Origin: Gavia stellata
Lineage: Eukaryota > Chordata > Aves > Gaviiformes > Gaviidae
Assembly: GCF_030936135.1 (NCBI RefSeq)
Contig: NC_082619.1
Coordinates: 8,063,208-8,127,207, forward strand
Reading direction: 5' to 3'
Length of the DNA: 64,000 nucleotides
The notes under the pieces are model-generated. The model made no database searches. It worked only from the letters and a program-made list of their open reading frames with translations, and was not told the origin of the DNA. Position 1 is the first letter of the stretch, and the number at the start of each line of letters is the position of its first letter. A program made the translations under genes and the position numbers. Positions 48,085 through 58,500 of the stretch are shown here, one piece after another.

Positions 48085-51000
48085 GGAGCATCCCCGGCTC
48101 GTCCCCTACAGCATCTCAATCTGCTCACTTAAAGCATTTTGGCATCATCCCCTAAAGCGTCTCAGCGTCATCCCCTAAAGCATGTCCGCTCCCCTAAAGC
48201 TTCCCAGTGTCATCTCCGAAAGCATCCCAACAAGCTCCCCTATGGCATCCCAGCACCGTCTCCTAAAGCATCCTGGCATCATCCCCGGAAACATCCTACC
48301 GTCATCCCCTAAAGCATCCCAGCGTCATCCCCTAACGCATCCCAGTATGCTCCCCTAAAGCTGCCCGGGATCATTCTCTAATACATCCAGGCATCACCCC
48401 CTAAGGCATCCCAGTATCATGCCCTAAAGCATCCCACCATCATCCTCTGAAGCATCCCAGTACGCTCGCCTAAACCACCCCAGCATCCTCCCCTAAAACA
48501 TCCCAGTATCATCCCCTAATACATCCTGGCATCCCTCCGTGCATCCCAACATTGTTCCCTAAAGCATTCTGGTGTAACTACCCTAAAGCATCCCAGCATC
48601 ATCCCCTAAAGCATCCCAGTTTGCTCCCCTGTAGAATCCCAGCATCATCCCCTAGAGCATCCCCATATGCTCCCCTAAAACATCCCAGCATCTTCACCTA
48701 GAGCATCCCACCATCATACTCTAAAGCATCCCAGAGTCATCCCATAAAGCATCCCAGTGTGCTCCCCACAAACATCCCAACCATCACCCCCTACAGCATC
48801 CCAGTGTCACACCCTAAAGCATCCCACCACTATCCCCTACAGCACCCCAGTATCATCCCCCAGCATCCCAGTATCATCCCCCAGCATCCCACTATCATCC
48901 CCTACAGCATCCCAGTGTCACACCCTAAAGCGTCCCACCATTATCCCCTACAGCATCCCAGTATCATCCCCCAGCATCCCACCACTATCCCCTACAGCAT
49001 CCCAGTGTCACCCCCTGAAGCGTCCCACCATTATCCCCTACAGCATCCCAGTATCATCCCCTTCAGCATCCCAGTGTCATCCCCCAGCATCCCACCATTA
49101 TCCCCTACAACATCCCAGTATCATCGCCCAGCATCATCCCCCAGCATCCCAGTATCATCCCCTTCAGCATCCCAGTGTCATCCCCCAGCATCCCACCATT
49201 ATCCCCTACAGCATCCCAGTATCATCCCCTTCAGCATCCCAGTGTCACCCCCTAACGCGTCCCACCATTATCCCCTTCAGCATCCCAGTATCATCCCTTT
49301 CAGCATCCCAGTGTCATCCGCCAGCATCCCACCATTATCCCCTACAGCATCCCAGTATCATCCCCCAGCATCGTCCCCCAGCATCCCAGTATCATCCCCT
49401 TCAGCATCCCAGTGTCATCCCCTACAGCATCCCAGTGTCACCCCCTAACGCGTCCCACCATTATCCCCTACAGCATCCCAGTATCATCCCTTTCAGCATC
49501 CCAGTGTCATCCCCCAGCATCCCACCATTATCCCCTACAGCATCCCAGTATCATCCCTTTCAGCATCCCAGTGTCATCCCCCAGCATCCCACCATTATCC
49601 CCTACAGCATCCCAGTGTCATCGCCCAGCATCCCACCACTATCCCCTACAGCATCCCCGTGTCACCCCCTGAAGCGTCCCACCATTATCCCCTACAGCAT
49701 CCCAGTATCATCCCCCAGCATCCCAGTATTATCCCCTTCAGCATCCCAGTGTCACCCCCTTCAGCATCCCAGTGTCACCCCCTAACGCGTCCCACCATTA
49801 TCCCCTACAGCATCCCAGTATCATCCCTTTCAGCATCCCAGTGTCATCCCCCAGCATCCCACCATTATCCCCTACAGCATCCCAGTATCATCGCCCAGCA
49901 TCATCCCCCAGCATCCCAGTATCATCCCCTTCAGCATCCCAGTGTCATCCCCCAGCATCCCACCATTATCCCCTACAGCATCCCAGTATCATCCCCTTCA
50001 GCATCCCAGTGTCACCCCCTAACGCGTCCCACCATTATCCCCTTCAGCATCCCAGTATCATCCCTTTCAGCATCCCAGTGTCATCCCCCAGCATCCCACC
50101 ATTATCCCCTACAGCATCCCAGTATCATCCCCCAGCATCGTCCCCCAGTATCCCAGTATCATCCCCCAGCATCCCAGTATCATCCCCTTCAGCATCCCAG
50201 TGTCACCCCCTTCAGCATCCCAGTGTCACCCCCTAACGCATCCCACCATTATCCCCTACAGCATCGCAGTATCATCCTGCAGCATCATCCCCCAGCATCC
50301 CAGTATCATCCCTTTCAGCATCCCAGTGTCATCCCCCAGCATCCCACCATTATCCCCTACAGCATCCCAGTATCATCCCTTTCAGCATCCCAGTGTCATC
50401 CCCCAGCATCCCACCATTATCCCCTACAGCATCCCAGTATCATCCCCCAGCATCCCAGTATTATCCCCTACAGCATCCCAGTATCATCCCTTTCAGCATC
50501 CCAGTGTCATCCCCCAGCATCCCACCATTATCCCCTACAGCATCCCAGTATCATCCCTTTCAGCATCCCAGTGTCATCCCCCAGCATCCCACCATTATCC
50601 CCTACAGCATCCCAGTATCATCGCCCAGCATCATCCCCCAGCATCCCAGTATCATCCCCTTCAGCATCCCAGTGTCATCCCCCAGCATCCCACCATTATC
50701 CCCTACAGCATCCCAGTGTCATCCCCCAGCATCCCACCATTATCCCCTACAACATCCCAGTATCATCGCCCAGCATCCCACCACTATCCCCTACAGCATC
50801 CCCGTGTCACCCCCTGAAGCGTCCCACCATTATCCCCTACAACATCCCAGTATCATCCCCCAGCATCCCACCACTATCCCCTACAGCATCCCAGTGTCAC
50901 CCCCTTCAGCATCCCAGTGTCACCCCCTAACGCGTCCCACCATTATCCCCTACAGCATCCCAGTATCATCCCTTTCAGCATCCCAGTGTCATCCCCCAGC

Positions 51001-51725
51001 ATCCCACCATTATCCCCTACAGCATCCCAGTATCATCGCCCAGCATCATCCCCCAGCATCCCAGTATCATCCCCTTCAGCATCCCAGTGTCATCCCCCAG
51101 CATCCCACCATTATCCCCTACAGCATCCCAGTATCATCCCTCAGCATCCCACCACTATCCCCTACAGCATCCCAGTGTCACCCCCTGAAGTGTCCCACCA
51201 TTATCCCCTACAACATCCCAGTATCATCCCCCAGCATCCCAGTATCATCCCCTTCAGCATCCCAGTGTCACCCCCTTCAGCATCCCAGTGTCACCCCCTA
51301 ACGCATCCCACCATTATCCCCTACAGCATCCCAGTATCATCCTGCAGCATCATCCCCCAGCATCCCAGTATCATCCCTTTCAGCATCCCAGTGTCATCCC
51401 CCAGCATCCCACCATTATCCCCTACAGCATCCCAGTATCATCCCCCAGCATCCCACCACTATCCCCTACAGCATCCCAGTGTCACCCCCTGAAGCGTCCC
51501 ACCATTATCCCCTACAACATCCCAGTATCATCCCCCAGCATCCCACCATTATCCCCTACAGCATCCCAGTATCATCCCCTTCAGCATCCCAGTGTCACCC
51601 CCTAACGCGTCCCACCATTATCCCCTTCAGCATCCCAGTATCATCCCCTTCAGCATCCCAGTATGCTCCCCAAAACCATCCCAGCACCAGCCCCTAAAGC
51701 ATCTCAGCCTCATCCCCTAAACCAT
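48085..51725. repeat. Large minisatellite AGCATCCCAGTATCATCCCC
   Basis: The longest array in the window, about 3.6 kb. The left part (48.1-48.8 kb) is a diverged form with CCCCTAAAGCATCCCAG. The right part is highly homogeneous, with units CAGCATCCCAGTATCATCCC, CAGCATCCCACCATTATCCC and CCCTACAGCATCCCAGTGTC arranged in longer blocks of several hundred bases that are repeated almost exactly. Confidence 0.96.
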
Positions 51726-51729
51726 TCAA

Positions 51730-53095
51730 GCACCGGTCCCTCCAGCACCCCACATTGCTCCTCTCCAGCGTGACCCCCCCCCCAGGCAGCCCCCCCTCTG
51801 CCCCCTCTGCGCCCCCCAACCTCTATAAATATTCAAAAAGCCGCATTTTCCGGCAAACCGCCCGGCTGAGGCCGGGGGGGGGATGTGTGTTGCTCCCGGG
51901 GGGTATGTTAATAACGGGGCTGCGAGGGATAACCCCCCCACCGGCATCGCGGCGGGGGGGTCCCAGCCGCTCGTTTGCCCGTACAAATAATCTTGTCGCT
52001 CGTCATTACTGCCAGGTCCTTCGTGCCTCAGTTTCCCCGCCCGGTCGCTGCCACGGAGGGTTGGGAAAAATCAGGAGGAATAAGGAGGGAGGGAAAATAA
52101 GGGGGAATAACGAGGATAAGAAATACAGAGGGGGGGGAAGCCTCCCCACCCCAGCCAAAAATTTTTTTGGAGGGGGTGATTTTGGGTGGTGGTAGCGAGA
52201 GGTTTGGGTAAAGCCTGGGCAAACAGCGGCTAATCGCTGAATAAAAGGGCAATTAAACACCCCGGCAGCGGTAATAAATCTGCTAACAAGAAGGCGATGC
52301 CCTCACGCTCGCTGTTTGCCCAGCTGATTAACAGGGATGAATCTGGGGGGGGGCGGATTATCCATCGGGATGAAGCGGATCCTTTGTCTCCGTTCCCCAT
52401 CCCAAGCCATGTAGGAGGAGGTATCGGCGATGGATGCACGCGTGCCACCCTCGGGAGCCCCTCACCGCAGCCTCAGGCCTCGTAGCGGGATTACGACAGA
52501 GGTGCTTTAATCCCTGAGACTCCCCCAAAAACTCCAGGATTCCCATTAAAAACTCTCCTCTCTCCAAAGCATTCCATGAAAAGAGGCCCAAAAGCTCTGT
52601 GGGGATAAACATGCCTTTCCACCCCCTAATCCCAGATCGGAGACGCCTCATCCCGGCGGCTCTGCTTTTGGGGGACATCCAAAAGGAGCTGGGGAGGGGG
52701 GAAAAGCCCACGATATTTAATATTCCAGCATCACCTTCAATTCCCATCCCGGAGAATTATTCAGATAATAGTTGGACAAACCTGTTATTCTATGGATAAT
52801 TTATTTCTCCTTGGTTTGGTTTTTTTTTTTTTTTGATCCTACCGGGAAATCCCTGGGCTGCCGCAACCCCAGCAGGAGAAACGGAAAAGCTTTGTGCTCC
52901 TGTTATAAATTAATATTATAAATAAATTAATAAATAAATTAATATTCATTTACTTTCTCCGTGCCTGGTTATGGGAGGGATGGATGAATAATGCATCGCC
53001 CCCAAGACGCCCGGACAGGAGCTTTGCCGTCGCCGGCAACGCCGGGATCCGGCAGATTCGGTGAGATCCGGAGAGTCCGGAGGACGCTGGTGAAG
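51730..53095. other. Unique region upstream of ROBO3
   Basis: Unique DNA with AT-rich parts (51820-52010, 52230-52400, 52700-52960). Motifs seen include GGCTAATCGCTGAATAAAAG, GCAATTAAAC, GGCGGATTATCC (Otx type) and CCTTTGTCTCC (Sox type). No exon is visible. Confidence 0.35.
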
Positions 53096-53104
53096 CTCAG
53101 CGGG

Positions 53105-53645
53105 CCCAGATGTGCGCAGGGCGCCCAGATGTGCGCAGGGGGCCCAGATGTGCGCCCGTCTGTGGCCCCGGCGCAGCTCGTGAGCAGCGGGCTCGTGCGA
53201 GCTCTCCAGATGTGCGCCCAGATGTGCGCTCGCCTACTTGCCCCTCCAGATGTGCGGCACCGCAAACACCACCCCCCCCCCCAGGTCTCCAGATGTGCTT
53301 AAGCACCCCCCTGCCTTCAGGTGTGCGCCCAGCTGTGGCCCCGGGCACCCCGCCAGCTGTGACCGGCACCCTCCAGATGTTTGCCCGAAGGCACGTGAGT
53401 CCCCCGGACCACCCAACCCTCCCAGATGTGAACAGCCTGGAGACCCTTGGTGCCCCAGATGTGCACGACCCCCCCCCCCCCAGCTGTGCCCCAAGAGCCC
53501 TCCAGATGTGCACCCCCTCTGGGGCACGTCTGGGCCCCTTCCAGATGTGCGAAGGCGCCTGGGCCTCTCTCACCATCCAGATGTGCCGCCCCTTCTCCCG
53601 CTCGCCATGCCCATCGCACGGCAGATGTGTGGGCAGATGTGTGCC
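53105..53645. repeat. Interspersed CCAGATGTGC repeat (E-box array)
   Basis: About 14 copies of CAGATGTG, all in + orientation, with further CAGCTGTG, CAGGTGTG and CAGATGTT variants, are spaced irregularly (11-60 bases) in about 540 bases. The sequence between copies is not repeated. The array lies 1.8-2.3 kb upstream of the ROBO3 start codon. Confidence 0.85.
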
Positions 53646-53649
53646 CCCC

Positions 53650-54450
53650 CCCGGTCCTCCCCCATCGCCCCTTCCCCTCCCCACCCCCCCTCCTCTCCCC
53701 TCCCCATCCAGCCCCAACGGGCTCCCCACCCCCCACCCCTTTTTCCCCCCCCCACCCCATCATCACCCCCACTTTCACCCTATTCCGAGGAGGCCGTTAG
53801 TGCCACCAGAACGAGCCCCCCCCGAATGAGCCCCCCCAGAATGAGCCCCCCCAGAACGGGGGGCTGGCTGGAGGAGGCACATTGCTTCACACATCAGCCC
53901 CAGCGTATTAATTAAGTGGCTAATTGCTAATTATTAATTCAGCCGACGCTTGCCCCCCACTCCCCCCTCCAAATTCAAGGCCACTGGGGGGGGGGGGCCC
54001 AGCACCCCCAAAAGCGGTACCCACCCCTGCCAGCCCACCCCCATATTGGGGTACGCGGGTATAAGGCTGCACCCCCCCCGTGGGATGGGGGGGGGGGATG
54101 CTGCCTTTTGGGGTTCACTGAGGGGGGGTCCCCGGGTGGGGGGTGGCGGCAGCGCCGGGGGGGTGATGCGTTATGTGGGCTGAGGCCGGACAGCACAGCA
54201 GCCCCTCTTCCTCCCCTTCCTCCTCCTCCTCCCTCCAACCCAAGCCCCCCCCTTTTCCTCTGCCCCCCCCCCCCCAAGTCACCCCAATCCCCCTCCCCCC
54301 GCTACCATGGACCCCCCCACCCTATATGGGAGCCCTCCCCCCCCCATCCCCCTTCCCGAAAGGGGGGGGCAGGGACACCCCCATCTCCCCCCCCCGCCCC
54401 CCCCCGCCCTGGCCGCGCCCCCACTCCCCGCCGGGCCCGGGGGGGCGGTG
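53650..54450. other. C-rich spacer with a homeodomain-type cluster
   Basis: This is C-rich, partly homopolymeric DNA. An AT-rich patch at 53906-53940 carries TTAATTAAGTGG, CTAATTGC and TAATTATTAATTC within 35 bases. It lies about 1.5 kb from the ROBO3 start codon. Confidence 0.4.
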
Positions 54451-54454
54451 CCGC

Positions 54455-55420
54455 GGGCTGAGCCGAGCCGAGCTGAGCCGTGCTGGGCTGAATTGAGCCG
54501 GGCTCAGCCGCGCTGGGTCGGGGTCGAGCTGGGCTGAGCCGTGCTGAGCCGAGCCGGGCTGAGCCGAGCCGGGCTGAGCCGAGCCGGGCTGAACCGAGCC
54601 GTGCTGAGCCGAGCCGGGCTGAACCGAGCTGGGCTGAGCCGAGCCGGGCTGAACCGAGCCGGGCTGAACCGAGCTGGGCTGAACCGAGCCGTGCTGAGCC
54701 GAGCCGAGCTGAGCAGAGCCGAGCTGAGCCGAGCCGAGCTGAGCCGAGCCGGGCTGAACCGAGCTGGGCTGAGCCGAGCTGGGCTGAGCCGAGCCGTGCT
54801 GAACCGAGCCGGGCTGAACCGAGCTGGGCTGAGCCGAGCTGGGCTGAACCGAGCTGGGCTGAGCCGAGCTGGGCTGAACCGAGCCGTGCTGAGCCGAGCC
54901 GTGCTGAGCCGCTCTGGGTCGGGGCCGTGCTGAACCGAGCCGGGCTGAACCGAGCCGTGCTGAGCCGAGCCGGGCTGAACCGAGTTGGGCTGAGCCGAGC
55001 TGGGCTGAACCGAGCCGTGCTGAGCCGAGCCGGGCTGAACCGAGCCGTGCTGAACCGAGCCGGGCTGAGCTGCGCTGGGTCGGGGCCGTGCCGAGCCGAG
55101 CCGAGCCGCGCTGAACCGAGTTGGGCTGAGCCGAGCCGGGCTGAGCCGAGCCGTGCTGAGCCGAGCCGGGCTGAGCCGAGCCGTGCTCAACCGAGCCGGG
55201 CTGAACCGAGCCGAGCTGAGCTGCGCTGGGTCGGGGCCGTGCCGAGCCGAGCCGAGCCGTGCTGAACCGAGCCGAACCGAGCCGGGCTCAGCCGTGCCCT
55301 CCTGCGCTGGGGTCGGGCGGTGCTGAGCCGAGCCGGGTCGAGCTCAGCCGGGACGAGCCGCGCTGGGTCGGACGGAGCTGAACCGAGCCTAAGCGAGCCG
55401 AGCCCAAGCGAGCCGAGCCA
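54455..55420. repeat. Minisatellite GAGCCGAGCCGGGCT abutting the ROBO3 start
   Basis: About 60 copies of a 15-bp unit GAGCCGAGCCGGGCT, with GAACC, GTGCT and GAGCT variants, run without a break to the last bases before the ROBO3 ATG. A spacer of the type GCTGGGTCGGGGCCG recurs near 54510, 54910, 55075 and 55225. The array occupies the position of the promoter and 5' UTR. It contains no ATG, so 55423 is the first ATG after about 54335. Confidence 0.93.
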
Positions 55421-55422
55421 GG

Positions 55423-55570
55423 ATGCTGCGGTACCTGCTGAAGACGCTGCTGCAGATGAACCTGTTCGCCGACTCGCTGGGGGCCGAGGGCTCCAACTCC
55501 TCGCAGCTCCTGCTCGGCATCAACCGCACCATCGCCGCGCTCCACCTCCCCGGCCTCACCCCCGGCAACG
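55423..55570 (+). CDS. ROBO3: ROBO3 coding exon 1
   Basis: ATG at 55423 in context GCCAGGATGC. It encodes the leader and linker to GLTPGN, with donor GTACGT after 55570 (phase 1). Confidence 0.95.
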
Positions 55571-58500
55571 GTACGTGGCCCCGGGTCCTGCTGGCCCCGT
55601 GTCCCCTTGTCCCTCTGTCCCTCCATCCCGGGGTCCCCGGTCCTGGTCCAGCCGTAATGCTGGGAAGAGCCTGCAGCCCCCCCAGCCCCAGTCGGGACCC
55701 CCATCGGGACCGGCCCCTGAGTCCCCAAATCGTCCCCACGTCCCCACACTGGGACCTGTCTCGTGTCCCCAATCAGGGAGCCAGCCGGTGTCCCCAAATC
55801 AGTCCCGTGTCCCCGCTCCGGGACCGGCTCCGTGTCCCCCAACGGCGAATCGGGAGCGATCCCGCATCCCCACATAGTCTCCGTGACTCCAAACTGGGAC
55901 CAGCCCTGTGTCCCCAAATTGGGAGTGACCCTGTGTCCCCAAACCAGCCCCTAGACCCCAAACTAGGACTGATCCGGTGTCCCCAAACCAGCCCCGTGTC
56001 CCCAGATCTCAAACCGGGAGCAACCCCCTATTCTCCAACCGGCCCCGTGTCCCTACACCGACCCCCAGACCATGAACTGGGACTGATCCGGTGTCCCCAA
56101 ATTGTCCCCGTGTTCCCGGACCAACCCCCAGACCCTAAACCGGAAGGGACCCCCTGTTCCCAAACTGTCCCTGTGTCCCTACACTGACCCAATGTCCCCG
56201 AACCTGAAGCAACCCGGTGTCCCCAGACTGCCCCCACGTCCCCACACCAATCCCTAAACTCTGAACCCGGACCAGCCCCACGTCCCCAAACCACCCCTCT
56301 GTCCCCACACCGACCCCCTGACTCTGAGTTGGGAGAGACCCCATGTCCCCAGACCAGTCCTATGTCCCCAACCCCATCCCCAGACCCTGAACTGGAACTG
56401 ACCCAGTCTCCCCAAACCAGCCCCAGTGTCCCCGGACCAGCCCCGTGTCCCCACACCGACCCCCAGACCCTGAGCCGGGAGAGACCCCGTGTCCCCAAAC
56501 TAGCCCTGTGTCCCCAAACCATTTCCTTGTCCCCAAACCAGCCCCATGTCCCCAAACCAGCCCTGTGTCCCCAAACCATTTCCTTGTCCCCAAACCAGCC
56601 CCATGTCCCCAAACCAGCCCTGTGTCCCCAAAACATTTCCTTGTCCCCAAACCAGCCCCATGTCCCCAAACCAGCCCTGTGTCCCCAAACCATTTCCTTG
56701 TCCCCAAACCAGCCCCATGTCCCCAAACCAGCCCTGTGTCCCCAAAACATTTCCTTGTCCCCAAACCAGCCCCATGTCCCCAAACCAGCCCTGTGTCCCC
56801 AAACCATTTCCTTGTCCCCAAGTCAGCCCCATGTCCCCAAACCAGCCCTGTGTCCCCAAACCATTTCCTTGTCCCCAAACCAGCCCTGTGTCCCCAAACC
56901 ATTTCCTTGTCCCCAAACCAGCCCCATGTCCCCAAACCAGCCCTGTGTCCCCAAAACATTTCCTTGTCCCCAAACCAGCCCTGTGTCCCCAAACCATTTC
57001 CTTGTCCCCAAACCAGCCCCATGTCCCCAAACCAGTCCTGTGTCCCCAAACCATTTCCTTGTCCCCAAACCAGCCCCATGTCCCCAAACCAGTCCTGTGT
57101 CCCCAAACCAGCCCCATGTCCCCAAACTAGCCCTGTGTCCCCGAGTCAGGAGGGACCCTGGTGTCCCCAAACTGTCCCTGTGTCCCCACACCGGGCCCCA
57201 GATCCTGAGCTGGGAGAGACCCCGTGTCCCCAAACCAGCCCTGTGTCCCCAAACCATCTCGATGTCCCCAAACCGACCCTGTGTCCCCAAACCAGCCCCA
57301 TGTCCCCTAGCCGGACCGGAGCAGGGGGGCAGAGGGGGGCAGCAGGGGCCGACTGCGGGTACCAGTGGGGTGAGGGAGGGGGGGTCCGCTTGAATTTTAA
57401 GCCCTTTTTGAGCTTTTCCCCTCTTTTTCAGTCTGAACTTCCCCCCCCGTTTGGCTCTGGGTGGCTGATTGGAGTGGGGGGTCCCCCCTCCCAAACCCCC
57501 ACGGGACCCCCCGCCCCGGCGCAGCCGGCCGGGCGCAGGAGGAGGCCTGGCCTGACCCCCCGCTCGTCCCAATTAGCCACCGGGCCCAGCTGCGGCCCCC
57601 TTGGCCCCCGCTGCGCCCACCCCACCCCACGGGGTACCCGGTACCCCGCAGCATCCCTCCCCGTCCCCATGGCAGCCGCATCCCGTCCCCATGGCAACAC
57701 ATCCCGCCTGCCCAGGGCGCCCCAAATTGCAGTGTCCCCCCCCTTCCCGGCACTGTGATGCTTGGGAGCTGGGGCAGGAGCGCGTGCACACGCATGTGTG
57801 CGCGTGCGAATGCAGGGACACGCATGTGGTGGGCGTGCGCCTAAATGTGTGGGGCTGCATGCATGCGTGTGCATGCGTGGATGCGCAGGGGTGCGGGTAA
57901 GCGCAGGCTCGTGCGCCCCACCCGAACATGTGTGTGGAGGTGCGTGGATGAGCCTGCCCGTGCGCGTGTGCAAATGCGTGCGCAAATGCATGTCTGTGTG
58001 TGCTCGCATACCGCTGCATGCCTGCAGACATGCGTGCATGCATCTGTGTAAGTGCATGCATGCACGCCCTTGCGTACATGTACACACGCATGCACGCACC
58101 TGCGTGTGTGTGTAAGTGCATGCACGCACGCCCCTGCACGAATGCACACATGAATGCACGCATCTACACATGCAGATGCATGTATGCACGCCGCCGTGTG
58201 AATGCACACGGGATCCGCACGCACATGTGTGTCCGTAACTGCACGCATGCGTGCAAACGCGTGCTGACGCATGCCGGTGCATGGCTGCATGCGTGTTCAT
58301 GCGTGTGCATGTATGCGCATGCGCATACACCTGCGTGCAAGCTGCATGCATGTGAGTGTGAGCGCAGCCGGTCTCCAGGGACATGGGTGGGCTGTGCCAT
58401 CAGGAGCCAGGCAGTGAGACCCCACCATTAATGAGCATTAATTACCCCAGCATTAATGAGCGTTCATTAATTCCCATGCCCTAAAAGTGGGGATTTTCCT

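Noticed and set aside
48757-51697. Several frames of 150-420 codons (ASQCHPPASHHYPLQ type)
   Set aside because: They lie wholly in the AGCATCCCAG minisatellite, with ATG codons supplied by the repeat itself.
53105-53645. CRISPR-like array (short repeats with unique spacers)
   Set aside because: The repeat is only about 10 bases, the spacing is irregular, and the DNA is vertebrate nuclear sequence with introns. No cas genes are present.
56028-57758. Long frames on both strands in ROBO3 intron 1
   Set aside because: They are read-through of the TGTCCCCAAACCAGCCC minisatellite and overlap each other on opposite strands.
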